From NCBI GenBank assembly GCA_037576215.1, contig JBANDB010000001.1:248001-312000 (forward strand): a DNA stretch of 64,000 nt, given 5' to 3'. The notes beneath the pieces are model-generated. The model worked only from the letters and a program-made list of their open reading frames with translations. It did no database searches and was not told where the DNA came from. The position numbers were made by a program, and so were the translations under genes. Below are positions 45,691 through 58,440 of this stretch, piece after piece. Position 1 is the first letter of the stretch; every line of letters begins with the position of its first letter. The DNA is from Armillaria gallica. Its lineage: Eukaryota > Basidiomycota > Agaricomycetes > Agaricales > Physalacriaceae.

Positions 45691-46687
45691 AGAGGTGAAT
45701 ATGCACGCGGCGACAGATCCACTACAGTCGGTAACTGGCGAACCTCGATTCAACGCCTGCAAGACATGCGCCAGCCTACGAAATTCCATGTTAACATCCG
45801 TATCTACCTTCTGCATATATGCAGATAAATCGCATGAGTGTACCAGTGCCGAACTACGGACCAGCAGCCAGCTATTCGCATAGCTGTCTGTCAGAGCATA
45901 CTAGAATCCCTAGGTTCAACCAGGTCTGCGGTGACTGGAATTATTACTGAGGGCAGCACTGAGTATAGGAAAGGCCCCCCTGTCTGTTTTACGCGTCCAT
46001 AATCCTGGTAATCATTGCTCGCGCTGACTCGCTATGTCAAGTATCCGTCGGCTTAATCAAGGCCCTGATGATGATGCGGGTACTGTGCCGAAAGCATGCA
46101 TCGCCGTGGTAGCTTCATATTCTGAACGTATTTGTTCGTATCGGCACGCCAGATGGTGAGAGTCCGTGTGTCCGTCGTGTTGGGCAATCGAGGTCGCTGA
46201 TGAGGGCAGTTGGCGGTGGAAGAGAAAGAAGACGAGTCCCGGCAAATACCGACGCAGTCACTTCTTTGCTTCCATCCATCACCATCACTCACCGACTCTA
46301 CTTCGTCCGTCCGCACTAATGGATAATCTATCTATTTATATGTTGTAGTCAAAGAGTCCCGTAACTTAAGGTTACTTTTCGTCGTAAGTCTATTCAACCT
46401 CAGGCTTATGTGTTTCCCTCAGTGAACGGAAGACTAGTCAGCCAATTTATTACGATACGGTGATGCGTATCATCTGATTAATATTGCCCAAAGCCCGCGC
46501 GTTTCTCCTAAGCGGCGTGGACGTGGATATTGATACGAGCGGCCACGAAGCATACAACCGCATTAACTTCGTGGAAATGACAAAGACTCTCCCAGTTGAT
46601 TATTCATGCCAGCGGCTTGGTAAGCCTCGCCCGAGCTACTGTATGTATTTAACTCACGCTGAATAGAATTATTTTCACAGTGCAAGC
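45691..46687. repeat. GST upstream region, duplicated at 49.4-49.9 kb
   Basis: 46160-46687 is collinear with 49425-49929 (CGCTGATGAGGGCAGTT near 46193 and 49462; CATCACCATCACTC near 46278 and 49530; CCACGAAGCATACA near 46542 and 49762). No gene is supported before the GST start; it may include the GST promoter and a lost upstream exon. Confidence 0.6.
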
Positions 46688-47469
46688 ATGATTACTCTGT
46701 ACGACCTTCCAACCAAGACAATCCCAGGGACTATGATAACCTGGCGGACTAGGTACGCGTACATCTTAAAGGTGTGCCATGAAACTAACCAGTTAATGTC
46801 AGGTATGCCTTAAACCTCAAAAATCTGCCTTTCCAGGTTGTCGACGTTGAACTCCCCGACGTCGAGGCTCTCGCCAAGAAGATCGGCGCTGCACCCACTA
46901 GCACGAAGTCTGACGGTGTCTCTCCTTTCTACACCATACCCATCATCCAAGACGACTCTACCGGCGCCGTCGTCTCCGACTCTCCCGCTATCGCGGCATA
47001 CCTTGACAAAACTTACCCCTCCTCCGGGCCTGTACTCATACCCGCCGGGACGAAGGTTCTTCAACTCGCGTTCTCCAGTGCAGTAGTTGACGCATTCACT
47101 CCCTTCCGGCCCTTCTTCGCCCATGCGATCACGAAAAAGATGAATGACGCGACGGCTGCGTATTTCATGCGAGTAAGACTGGGTGGGGTCACCAAGGTGG
47201 ATGCACCAGAGGGTGAGGAGCGAGAGAAGCTGTGGGCCAAGGCGAAAGAGAACCTCGGTAAGATGAACAAGTGGTTCGAGGGAAGCGAGGGCGATTTCGT
47301 TATGGGGAACGAACCGTCTTTCGCTGACACGGCGATTTGCGGGTTTTTGCAGTTCATGAGGACAATGCTTGGAGAGGAGAGTGAGGAGTGGAAAGACATC
47401 GCTTCTTGGAATGACGGACGGTGGGGAAAGTACCTGGAGAGTTTCAAGCCGTATGAGAGACTGTTGTAG
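46688..47469 (+). CDS. Glutathione S-transferase, fungal etherase-like class
   Basis: Two exons, 46688-46752 and 46803-47469, with a 50 nt intron (GTACGC..GTCAG) give 243 residues. The N-terminal thioredoxin-like domain starts MITLYDLPTKT and has TWRTRYALNLKNLPFQ, VELPDVEAL, a cis-Pro segment YTIPIIQD, and the glutathione-binding SDSPAIAAYLDKTYP. The C-terminal helical domain carries REKLWAKAKENLGKM, FVMGNEPSFADTAICGFL (the N-capping region typical of GSTs) and EEWKDIASWNDGRW, which I associate with the LigE/etherase-like GTE class of fungal GSTs. It would conjugate glutathione to electrophiles or cleave aryl ethers in the cytosol. The frame is intact and the splice sites are good. A truncated second copy lies about 3.2 kb downstream. 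Confidence 0.9.
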
Positions 47470-48353
47470 GACAGGGCATCGAATCGCTGCTCAGCCAGCT
47501 GTAATGCGACACTTTTCTATATTCTCCTTGCGAGGCCGTGTTCTTCAGACTTCGACACCCGGAGGGGACAGTGCTGTGTTACCATCTCGTACACGCGAAG
47601 TCCAGCTCTAGCGACGTGACAACAAAGGTCTTATCAAAAGCTAACTTATGCAGTGGTCGCACTCCAAGTATGTTCGGTTACTGATCCAGACATTTTGAAA
47701 AGCTGTCCTCCAACAATTAGATCCCTCTGAATCGGAAGATTGGTCTCTCGTCTACATGAGGTATCCGCCAACGCGCCCTAGAGAATGGACCCAAGCCCCC
47801 ATCTCTCCCGGGAATTCTCTCCTTTCACTACACCATGGAGAATGCGTCTTATTTCGGTGCTCAGGGCGCTTTAGCATAGTCATCTATTCATCATGTGCAA
47901 CGAACGACCCTGTGAGAGAGACTCCCGTGTCAGTCAAAGACCATTTTTATCAGAAGGCTCAGAAAGTCGACCTAAGATCTGCTGCTTAAGACTTCAACGT
48001 ACGGTGGCGGGCATTCTACTCGCTATACGGATCCAGGGGTATGATACATATTACAAGTTTTTAGGTCCAGCCTCTGAGTCGGGTGCAGTGGAATCTGATC
48101 GACTTGATCGACGTAGATCAAGGTCCAGCTTCGACTGTAGATCACTGTTCATAATACACACTATTGATCGTCAGGCACTTCAGCACGGCGTGTAATTGAT
48201 ATAAAAGCCCTTGGCTCTCATTTTCAAATTCCTACTAGGTTACGGAGTCGGACAATAATTGCGTGTCTAAAATTTAAATATGAGCCTTCGAGTCGAGTTG
48301 GAGGTCTGATAGAATTCCTATTTTAAATGAATGCAAAGTAATAGGCCCTTTGC
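47470..48353. other. Intergenic, no gene
   Basis: Short ORFs only; nothing conserved elsewhere in the window. A short AGATC-rich segment near 48095-48145 has no clear meaning. Confidence 0.4.
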
Positions 48354-48639
48354 TTAGCGGCCGTGGACTTCATATTTCATGTTCTGGCTGCAGGAGGGAC
48401 AATACTCGTTGATACTGCGGGCTTATTACAGACATTAGCATGAAAGAATAGTAAGGTCGCTAGAGCCCTCGTACATTACTGCTCGGGGAAACGATGGCTG
48501 GGAAATGGGGTTAAGATGAAAGTGGTTAGGGCAAGAGAGTGAAAACGTACTATTGCCAACAGGTCCGCAGACAAGTCGGTGGATTGCAGCTCTTGGGATG
48601 AAAGAGACTAAACTTGCAGTTCGAGTTCTCGCATCGAAC
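48354..48639 (-). pseudogene. F1 family fragment, exons 4-6 only, one stop
   Basis: On the minus strand, exon 4 (48639-48551) has the same 89 nt length as in intact copies and reads RCENSNCKFSLFHPKSC and CLRTCWQY. Exon 5 (48497-48475) has the same 23 nt length but carries TAA in place of the conserved Tyr codon (PEQ-stop). Exon 6 (48421-48354) reads INEYCPSC and ends TAA. Exons 1-3 are not found upstream, so the copy is 5'-truncated and dead. It is the only F1 copy on the minus strand. Confidence 0.82.
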
Positions 48640-49929
48640 CTTGGAAAGGTGTCAAATACGCTGGTCAGAATAAATATCCCTCCCTTGCGAAAGTGCGATG
48701 GGACGAGCCAGGCCGACCAAGCATTGAAGTTACTCCGTCGACCATCGACGTCTGTGTCAGTACTGACTTGTCTTTGTATCGGCCACTTCGAACCGTTGAC
48801 ACGCTGGTAATGAAAATTGAGTGTGAGCAAAGTCTGCCAGCAAGACCTGAGAGATGATAACCACCCCTTGAGATATTCGCCGGCGAGAAATCTTGCGGAA
48901 AAAGACCAGTTTGAAAAAGAGGTTCGGGTACTTGGCATGAGGAAAGAAAACTAGAAGAAATCGCCGAATGCCAGTTTCGGGATACCCGGACCGACTGTAA
49001 CCAGATGCCGGCAGCCGCCGTGCTCCGCCACATGATTCACCTTAGCTTTACACCACCACCGCAGCAGCATTCTGCACTGACACACATCACGAACGAACAG
49101 CGCAGTAAGAAGATTTCATAGGATCTGAGACAAGCTAAGCGCAAGAGGTGAATATCTATCAGTGCTGCGGCGGTCTGAGCTTTGGTATCACATCTTGTTC
49201 CCTTGTGTTTCGGTAAGCAAGTCGTGATGAAAGCTCATTTTTAATGTTTTACGTAGCGCATGACGTTAATCATGGCATAGCATAGAGGATCCCCGTCAAA
49301 GCGGATCGCAAACATACTGGATGGTCGCTGGTAGCGGCAATATTCGCGTCGATGACCACCATGCTGAATGTGGAAAGAAAGGGAACGGGTATATAACAAC
49401 CTTTATCCTTGCAAACAACAAATTGATAGTCCACATGTCCGTCGTGTTAGGGAATCTCGGTCGCTGATGAGGGCAGTTAGCGGTAGAAAGAAGATGAGTC
49501 CCGGCAGACACCGACGCCACTTCCACCTATCACCATCACTCGTTGGCTCTATTCCATCCTTTCGTGGCTCTGGATTATCTAACATATCGTCTAAAGAGCC
49601 TCGTAAGTTTTGTTTTTCATTGTATATCTATCCAACCTCACGTTTCTCCCAGTGGTAGTCCGCTGATAGTAGATACGCGGTCCGTATCATCAGAATAGCA
49701 AAAGCCCACCTGTTCTCCTTCGCGGTATTGGATGGCGTGGACGTGGATACCAATATAACCCGCCACGAAGCATACATCCTTATCAAATAAATTCGTGGAA
49801 ATGACAAATAAGTACCGACCGCACCTGCTGGATTCTTAATGCCAGTTACTTGGTAAGCCTCTCCCGAACTACTATGCGTGTGTAACTCAAGCTGAGTGGA
49901 ACTCTCTGCAGTCGCAGTAACGTCCCAGC
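48640..49929. other. Intergenic with the duplicated GST upstream region
   Basis: 49425-49929 repeats 46160-46687. The rest, 48640-49424, shows no gene; the minus-strand ORF extending from the F1 fragment to 48938 is not part of that gene. Confidence 0.45.
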
Positions 49930-50280
49930 ACAGTACCTCTGTGCGACCTTCCGACCAACGCAGCCGATTCCCCAGGGACTATGATGGCCTAGAGGACCAG
50001 GTATGCGTATACCTTAGAGGCGCGTCATGAAGCTAACCAGTGGATGATAGGTATGCCTTAAAACTGAAAAATCTACCCTACCAACTTGTCGACATCGAGC
50101 CCCCCGACGTCGTGGCTCCCGCATAAAAGATTGACGCCGCATCACCAGCACGAAGCATGGTCGCATCTCTCCCTTCTCCTTTTTACACCACACCCATCAT
50201 CCAAGGCGACTTCACTGGCCCCGTCGTCTCTGACTCGACCGTTATAGTCGCCTACTTCGACAACAACGTGTCCCGCTTCC
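49930..50280 (+). pseudogene. Truncated glutathione S-transferase copy
   Basis: Follows the GST at 46688-47015. The ATG is changed to ACA at 49930-49932, exon 1 has substitutions, and the intron GTATGC..GATAG is kept. Exon 2 reads YALKLKNLPYQLVDIEPPDV, then TAA at 50124-50126, then YTTPIIQGDFTGPVVSDST and IVAYFDN, and stops matching near 50275. Only the thioredoxin-like domain remains. Dead by start loss, nonsense and truncation. Confidence 0.85.
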
Positions 50281-52338
50281 GAGTCAGTGGTGTGGCCAGA
50301 TGGTCTTTTATCAAATCTTCACAAATTGAACCGCTTGCTGAGTGCCCTTGAGTTTCGGTCTGGTTCCTTGCTAAATATAAACCGGTAATCGGTAAATCAA
50401 TTTCTAGTGCTCGAGTCGCAGGCTTTATTTACTCCAGTGCTGCCCCCCGAAACGCCGCATTCTGTTCTGTCTATTACGCATCCTTCTGCCTTGTCGTACG
50501 GCGTTTTGGTGTTATCTCTGCCAGGCGCACTCCTTGGACGCTTCGAAGAAGCTTCCAGCTTCCTCCTTGCTTATTCTCGCGTTTTATATCGAAACAGGAA
50601 CCTGCTTTGCCTAAAGGTACACCCTCTGGCTTGGACATCTAGCCCGAGAAATATTCAGTCCATGCAAGAGGCATCAGCCAAAGCGAGGTTCATGGTCAAA
50701 TATCGAGTATAGCTGTCTGAAGCGACCGTGGAATGTGCGGCGTTATTTATTATTCGCAAGTAAATACTCATGGTGTTACAGTCGGATATTTGTGGGTTCG
50801 TCGCATGACTTGAATCAATGGCTCGCCCACGAGGCAGTTTCTTTCCTACACCATTTATAGTGCTGCGTCTCACAGCTTTCTTCCACTAGTCCGTAATAGC
50901 TTGGCGTTCTATATTAGCAATCGCCAGCTATCTCTCTCTCAGAAACAGTTTCATGCTTGCTGAAAGCGCCCATCTCCCTGTCTTACGACTCAGATCCATG
51001 TCTCGTTAACCCTGTCGGAATCCGTTATTCCTGTCTACATGAGTTCTGACACTTCGATGCTGCTCCATGTCTAAGAATAGACAAATCGTAACAAATGCGC
51101 ACCACGGAGTTCGACATAAATTACCTAGAAGCATTAGGTTGCAACCGATGAAACAGATACGAGGATGCTGTTGCAGCTTGAAGAAGCTCAGGCTGCATGT
51201 AGAACGGTAAGACGTCCCGGGATTCGTTCGTATCTTCGCTTCTTTGAGGCTCTGTTGTTCCCGAGGCATGTGAAAGTTGAGACAAAACCCATGAGAAATG
51301 CACTCGCTATCCTGTAAAAAGACGATTTTGGAAGTGGAACAGGCAGCGTCGGCAACTTCGGGCCGGAGAGCTTTGTGCGGGATAGCATATCACCACCCAA
51401 ATTTTGGGTGTTTGAGGCCTAATGTCGAGGAGTTTGTGGATCAGACCGCGATTGCATCACCACAAACCATAGCCTCATTGTATTCTGTTCTAACTTCTGG
51501 TGACTAGGTGACCCCAGTTGCGAGAACCCTGAATCATAAAGGCGAAGTTATCGGAAAGAGATTGAATGGTCAGAAAAGTTGGGAGTCGTCATGTGAGTCT
51601 CTAACCAAACTCCAAAACAGTCGCTAATTGCAACTTAAAACATCAAGGCAGGTTCGTCCTAGCCAACACTGAACCCATGTGGATCCTTCTATTTGGGCCT
51701 TGGCTATGTTCACGAAGCTCGGAAAAAGACGCACTGTTGCGATTAGGCTGCGCTGACTGACGCCGCTGCTACTTGGCTGCGAATTTGGAAAGAGGTCTGG
51801 GTCTCGCATCAATACTACTCTGCCCCGCGCCACGAGTCGTGAATATGGATCGACGCGAGTCAACAGAGATACCAACATTCGTACATTCCCATGGTTTTCT
51901 GCCATAAGGTGGTTTAATTGATTGATTTTGGGCTCGCAGGTGAACTTTGCTATCATTTCTCCATTTTCTTTCTGGACAAGGTGATTGACCTATTTCTATC
52001 GGGTTTCCAGACGTACATCTCCGTCTTTTCCCGTCCTTCTTAGACAACGGCAGTGCTCTGTTTTGAGATTCTCGCATGTCCTCTAACCAAATCTCCTGTT
52101 CTCTTGGCAGAGATGTAGCTATTCTATGCTATGCTACGAACCAGAACGAGAAAGGTTTCAAAAAACATCGCCGTCGATTTTTCCCTTGATTTGTCCATTG
52201 TTCCACCGACTCAACAGCCCCCGCTTAACTATGGAACTCAGCGCGCGCCTCGCACTTCCGCCGATACAGCTTATTGCCGTAAAAATCATTGTCTGTAGTC
52301 CCAACTGCTCACAAATCAATCTATCATTGGCCTTGATT
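50281..52338. other. Gene-poor; left flank of the F1 copy 3 block
   Basis: No gene supported. GTGCTGCGTCTCACAGCTTTCTTCCAC near 50860 (in two parts, GTGCTGCGTCTCAC then TTCTTCCAC) matches the block landmark seen at 20091, 58960 and 63950, though divergence is greater here. Confidence 0.4.
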
Positions 52339-52438
52339 CATAAAAGGGCACCAACTATGGCATACGATTCCTCTATCTTCTCAGTTGTCTCTCAACCTCA
52401 CATTATATCCTTATTTTCACCCTATTGATATATTCAAG
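52339..52438 (+). promoter_or_regulatory. Promoter and leader of F1 copy 3
   Basis: CATAAAAGG at 52339 stands in the TATA position, 100 bases before the ATG, followed by ATCTTCTCAGTTGTCTCTCA near 52374, the family leader. Confidence 0.6.
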
Positions 52439-52960
52439 ATGTGTCGGCGTCGCCAGTAAACAAATACTTGTCGCTGCTGCGTCTACATTGCTCACCATCC
52501 TTATACAGTGTCAGGAATGTTTACCTCAGATGCGGCCATACCATCAACCTTGTACGTCCTTTACATTTTGACGTACCCGCATTTATTAATCGCCGTTAAC
52601 TTAGCCTGAACAAATTGTACGACAAAAGCTACACATTATTCCTCTCAGTCTTCGCGTTGATACAACTTTCCAAGGTTCGATGTGAAGAGTCGAATTGCAA
52701 GTTTAGTCTCTTCCATCCCAATGCCTGCAAACCACCGACTTGTCTGCGCACTTGTTGGCAATAGTATGTCTGTACTGGCTCACCTAAAGAACATTCCTCT
52801 TAACGCCCGGTTCCTAGCCTTCGCTATCCCGAACAGTATTGTACGACACCTCTTATGACCTTTTTGTTCTTTCACGCTGATGCTTATGACAGCCCCCAAC
52901 ATCAGGAGGTATTGTCCCTCCTGCTACCGGGAAATGCAACGCCGAGGCCACCACAGATAA
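52439..52960 (+). CDS. F1 family copy 3: small cysteine-rich protein, six exons
   Basis: Exons 52439-52455, 52509-52551, 52605-52616, 52675-52763, 52818-52840 and 52893-52960 sum to 252 nt (83 residues), the longest of the four. Exon lengths 17/43/12/89/23 are conserved and all introns are GT..AG (52-58 nt). Sequence landmarks: MCRRRHVRNVYLRCGHTINL, PEQI (microexon), VRCEESNCKFSLFHP, CKPPTCLRTCWQY, YPEQYSPNI, RYCPSC, then a basic tail ending GHHR. All family Cys and His residues are present. Intact by eye. It is the copy closest to what I remember of the family elsewhere. Confidence 0.88.
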
Positions 52961-55900
52961 ATAAAGGTTCCACCACGTATGCACTGTATCGTTATTTATG
53001 CGATTTGATGTCGGCTGTAATAATGAACCCGTTCGAGCAAAACCTTGTATGAATCATCGAAACGTTGACGGAAATAGCAGCGTGCTGTATCAGTCTCATC
53101 AGGGTGCCTGGCCAAGCAGCTGTACGAAGAGCATCAGCTTGAAGTTTTCTGAGTCCGAATTGAAATCAAGGTTGAAGATAATCAAATTTGCAGCGCATAT
53201 GGCGGTTTATTCCCTTCCAATTATAGTCTCTTACATATTTCCAAAATATCGTTATACCCAAGTTGCTAAATCCTGACTCTGTGCTGCCGTAATAATGGAA
53301 TACCAAAGTTATGCCATGTTCCCTAAGATCAGGTGGTGATCACCGCGACGGTGCCGCGAATGTTGCAGATACAGATAAATTCAGAAGTGCACCCAATTAA
53401 CTCACTTCGATGGAAGGAGTGACGCAGACTGACAAACTAGCATGAATAATTTACGGACATGGGTGGGGCACTCGAGCAAGCTGGTCATTGGTATACTCCT
53501 TTCGATCGTTTAAAACATTGACCGCGGCTATCTCAAACTGATCAAAGCACTCAGGAACATGATTATTCAAGGTGAAAGTGGATGATAGTGGCGAGACTGA
53601 AGTGACAGTGAGCCATAATGGAACAGGAAGTGCCATTGTATGCACACGTTCGCCAAGCCGTCCAGGTTATTATTGAAACCTAGCTGCAGAATACAGTAGA
53701 ACGAATCGGAGAGGACCTCCATATTGGGCTGACCAGTCTCAAAGCCCTCAATACTCTTATATTGGCCGCCAGCCATCGGAGGCGCTATCAGCCGTAACTG
53801 AGACCAACTGGCAACAGATAGCAGGTCAAACGTGTACCTCCTCCAGCCCTAGCGGCGACACAAAGAAAAGAGATGCGATTGTGTATGGGTACTTGACAGC
53901 AAGTCCAAGCCACAATGCTGCCCTTTGACAGACCAGGCGGGTAATTTGATCTAGACCTACTGAGCATCGAAGTTCGGCTACATATGCTTCGCTGAACAAA
54001 TGCGAATCAATCACCCAAGGTCTTCAACAGTCTCTTTTGCGTATCACTTGTCGTCTAACCATCCCATCTGTACCCTCGAATTGTCCTTGTGTGAACGTCA
54101 ACTCAACTGCTGAACGGTAGTATAAGGCGATATGTAACTCACGGTGGGATATTTGTGGTCCGTGGAAGACCGTGTGAATGAACACAGTGAAGCACACGAA
54201 TTGGTAAAGTACCGCATACGTGGATAACAGTCCGGTCTCCATGACGGTGTTGCAAAGCATTTGTTCATCCTCCCAAAGTTTATTTTCGTCTTCGAATCAA
54301 CACTCCCATCTCTTCACATGTAATGTATTATGTGATCATTCGTATGGACGACGATACGATGTAGAATGACGATGCTACGTTGACGTGAGAAGGAAGGGAG
54401 GGTATAGCAATTCATCAATGATCCACAATTACCACATCCCGTTGAATAAGAATTAAAGACCGTACTGGACCTGATACGTAGCGCGCGCTGTTTGGAATAG
54501 ACGTGATTGTTTTGACCGACAAACAGGAAGGGTCGGGACTCGGGTATCCAAGAGCACCGAATACAGTGGACCACTATTGATCAACATCGGGCATCGGGTG
54601 AGCCGTCCGAGGTGCGGCGTGCCGCGTCACGAAAGGGTGTCCAACTTGATTGGAGAACCAGGCTGTTCGATTTCTCATTCCCACCTGTTTGACGTGTTCG
54701 TCAAAAGGTCGGTACTATTATATCAGCGCCTTTGTCCTGCAGCGCAATGAAACAGGCATAGCCAGTTAGATCCAACACAAACTCACCTCAGCTGAAGGCT
54801 TCTTGAAAGAAACGAACAATGTCTATCGTCTCTCTCCTGTACATTTTATCGTCAGGTCAATTCCCATGTCGAGGTGCTAGGAAGGGTGGAGAATAGAAGG
54901 TAGGATCGTATATTACGACAGAGGCCACTGCCATTGAAGAGTGAAGAGCTCTGAGAAAGCAGAAAGCATGCAGATGCGGTATTCTATGCACATGAGTTGA
55001 GATCTCGTCGAGAGGCTACTCTCATGAAGCCTCGGGTCGCGGATGGCGGTAGAGGTGGTGCAACACGTTTTCGGAGATAAGTGGAACGGGTTGAATATAC
55101 ATACCTCGTCGGTTACGCTACGGGAGGTGTACGCATGCAATGAGGCTCGAGAGGAAAACAACGATAACAGATGACGTCTCCTCCGTTGTTGTCCGACAAC
55201 AGGTGGTTATCGATCCTGATAGGGAAAAGGACGGGGTGGATGTGGACGGGGGTGGCGGGGGCGGACACATGAATTACGCGGTGGCTGCCGGGAACCGACC
55301 GGGCGGCCATGTGAGGGAGAGTTTGCCATCTGCGTTGTTGGGCGGAGAGCCCCAGCCATTGAGCATAGGTGGCGGCGCTTCAACTCAAACCCGTTATTCT
55401 AGCTTGAGACTAGAGTTATGATACGGACTAACCCGGTTGACGTGACTGTAGCCGTAACGAAAGAATGAGAGTGAGGAGTATAAGAAATATCTGGGAGCTC
55501 ATGCGGCAGGCTGTCCACTCTTCGTGTTCTGTACTCCTCTGTGAAAGTCGAATAAAAGACGACGCATAGGACCTGCCAGGGGCATAACATACTCCTTCCT
55601 GGACGATAAGAGGCAAGGTTCCGTGTTTGTTCTGAGGAACAGGTCTAATCGTTTCAGAAAGGCCCCCTTCTTTGGACCGGCAGACGTCGATATAGCAAGA
55701 AAGATAGACTGTTGAGAAGGATAATATTGCGGCGCCCTGCTCGCAGTTGTGACGGTGAGGCCAAGAAGACCGGTCGTGATTCTGAGGGAGTCGGAGAGGT
55801 CCTGGCGACGAGGTGAGGGTCGATGTAGCTGTTGAGGCGCATGATGCCTATCTTTTCCTCTGCAATTCCCTCTCTATGGCAGCGAGGCGATGAGAAAGGG

Positions 55901-58139
55901 AGCTGACTGTGATACTTCCTAGAAACCAATTTTGACAATGAGATTCGCCGTTCACCGTCTGGGACAGAAAAAAAGATTACGCACCCTTTTTTCCAACATC
56001 AAAGCTCTGCATGTGTGCGCCATTAAGAGACTATAAGACCGATCACGCTACAACATTGAGCGCAGCCGCAGCGGGGCAATGGATAGTATCGTCGGCAATG
56101 TCCTTTGCGGCTGCTTTGGTAGCAATAGGGTCTGTATTATTCATGAGATTCATCGGCCTCTGTAAAGGAAAAGGTAACGCACCTCGTGTCCGACTGCTCA
56201 AAGTCCCAGTATACGACCGTTGACCAGCACTGGGAGAAAGAAAGGCAAGAGCCACGAGATCAGTTGCTGGCTGTTGGAGCTTGGAAGCCTAGAGGGAAGC
56301 GCATCACCGGAAGCGGGATAATGCGAAGAAAATCAATGCGTGATGCACCGGCCATGATGATCATGGTTGGGAACAAAATCATTTCATCTTACGTGTATTG
56401 ATTTCGAAATATTAGCGGTGCGGATCATCGATGATATCGGAAAGATCCTTTCAAAATGTATGCTATCTGATGCTATCCCTATTGACCCCCTCAGAATCAA
56501 ACTAGACGCTACGCACGGTAGAAAAACCCGATTGTGCTGAAGAACACGTAAAGCTGATTCAAACTTTGTGTATTCATAGATGAGCAAGATGACAGAATTC
56601 TCGCTCGGTCGAAAGGTAATTTGACGACGTTGTCCGGACCAGAGTTGACATAGATTAAGATAGTAGAAACTGTAGGCCTCCACTGCTTATAAACCGGCTA
56701 CATCGAGCCAAAGCTGCGTGTTCTTACCATGAAATGTGTGTCCTGCTCCTCCTACACGACTGTTTCTGTCCTCGCTGAGCGTGTCTCGTCTTTCAGTGGC
56801 CAAGAATGCTATACCATAAGTCTGGCACTTAGCCTTCCCGTCCTCTAGAGGATAGCAAACGAGCGACGAAACTAAATACCGACAACGATATAGCCGCTCA
56901 TTCGTTGATGACTTCTGTTCGCATGCCAATGCATAAGACGTAGATGCCGAACTGCAAAATATGGAAAAGTACATACCTTTCCTCATACCATTACATCGGG
57001 CGACTGTGATATGCAACTTCCCATGGATATCCGGCTGCTTTACACTCTCTTCCAGTCGTGGCTGGATACACCCTCGCCGAGCAAGTCGCCGAGAGCCATT
57101 AGGATCGCATTTATGACTTTCTTGCATCAGGTCATAAGCAGAACTAGCGAAGACGGCGCACGGCGAGATAGGTGGCAAGCGTTGAAAATAGGTGTCGCTT
57201 GGAGTGATGCGGAGAGGGTGAGGGCGAGCTGTACATATGAAAGTCGAAGACGATATGATATGTACAGAACGGGTCGAGTGGCCCCTGGACAGTAGGGACC
57301 TTGCCAAACAGAGTCCAATGGTACACTCACAGCTACCGGCGAGATGCTTATGCAGATGGATATAAGCAAGCTGTCCTTCCTCGACGACAAGGGGCGACAT
57401 TGATGTCGTTTCTGAGTCAACATGTTATGAGATTTTCGCTCGCGAAGCTAAAGTGGCGACGTACCCGCTCCCACTGAATGTAGATTCTTCTTAACAGTGT
57501 GTACGCTCCCTTCAAAGTATTCGCCCGAGCCTCTAATCCTCAAAAGATACGCAGTCGCCGCGTCATGAATCTTGGCCACTACCCATGGGAAGAAGAATAG
57601 CTGGAGAGGCAAAAAGTTGATGGGTCGAGGACAGACTAAAGGACGGATATGTTTTATCGAGATAGGCCGCGACACGACGATGCCACTCTTGAACGTTGGA
57701 TAGAGGCTCGGCGCCAGCGGTTTCACGGTGGCGGCAGCGGCACCAACGTTTTTTCTGAGAACTCTCTCGATGGCTGTAGAAGGGTTGGTATAGCAGGATT
57801 TCGAGGTTCTACAATATCAATTTATTATTTGGAGATGATACAGCGACCGAATGCAGGCGTACCTTGTCAGATTAATCTCATAGGGTGGCCCCGACAGTGC
57901 TTTCTCGATTTAATGGCGTCGATTCTGATGAGAACATAGCAACTAGTCGTCCATGGTGAATTAGAGATCGGGAAGTGCAAGGTACGGGCGTGGTACAACT
58001 GTTCAGGCGTCTTTTTCCCCTTGTTTCTCGACAGTCATCATTGCCTTTAACAGGCGGCACCTGCTCTTGATTGTGGGATTAGTCGTCCGGGAGCGAAAAA
58101 ATAGTTACACACCCATTCCTGCTTAGCATCCAGTACGAC
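52961..58139. repeat. Diverged duplicated blocks, no supported gene
   Basis: 53600-54720 parallels 34.7-36.0 kb. 54725-55070 parallels 36.0-36.4 kb and 1.65-1.9 kb (GAAGCCTCGGGT near 55024). 56105-56225 parallels 61020-61140 (CAATAGGGTCTGTATT), and 56720-57430 partly parallels 61200-61700. Minus- and plus-strand ORFs of up to 237 codons occur but do not stay open between paralogues. A G-rich run near 55250 (GGGGGTGGCGGGGGCGG) is noted. Confidence 0.4.
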
Positions 58140-58440
58140 AGCGAAGTTCAAGCATGGTAGATATCTGGCTCTGATACAGCCAAGGCCACAGAGTGTATCG
58201 CGAGTCCTGTTAAATATTCCAAGGCGACGCTCATAACGCGTATTGGTGTTGGTGTTGGTCCGTGGTGGTGGTGAAGAGTACAGGATAAGGTTCACGTGGC
58301 ACAGGTAGTGATTCGGTCCGGATACCCGGGGGGCCCAACTCTTCACCTGTACACTGTGTGTACCGGCGCAATACGGAGCTATCAGGCCAATAAGTTCTTT
58401 TTCAAACTGGTATCTTGCTGTATCCATTAACTGGCTCATA
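58140..58440 (-). pseudogene. F2-family first exon, block B
   Basis: Minus strand near 58260-58150 reads VMSVALEYLTGLAIHSVALAV then SEPDIYHA followed by a stop, the same exon as at 19.5, 38.8, 45.6 and 63.2 kb. The rest of the gene is not clearly present to the left. Confidence 0.5.

Noticed and set aside
47140..47469. Separate 109-codon gene inside the GST
   Set aside because: It is the in-frame C-terminal part of exon 2 of the GST.
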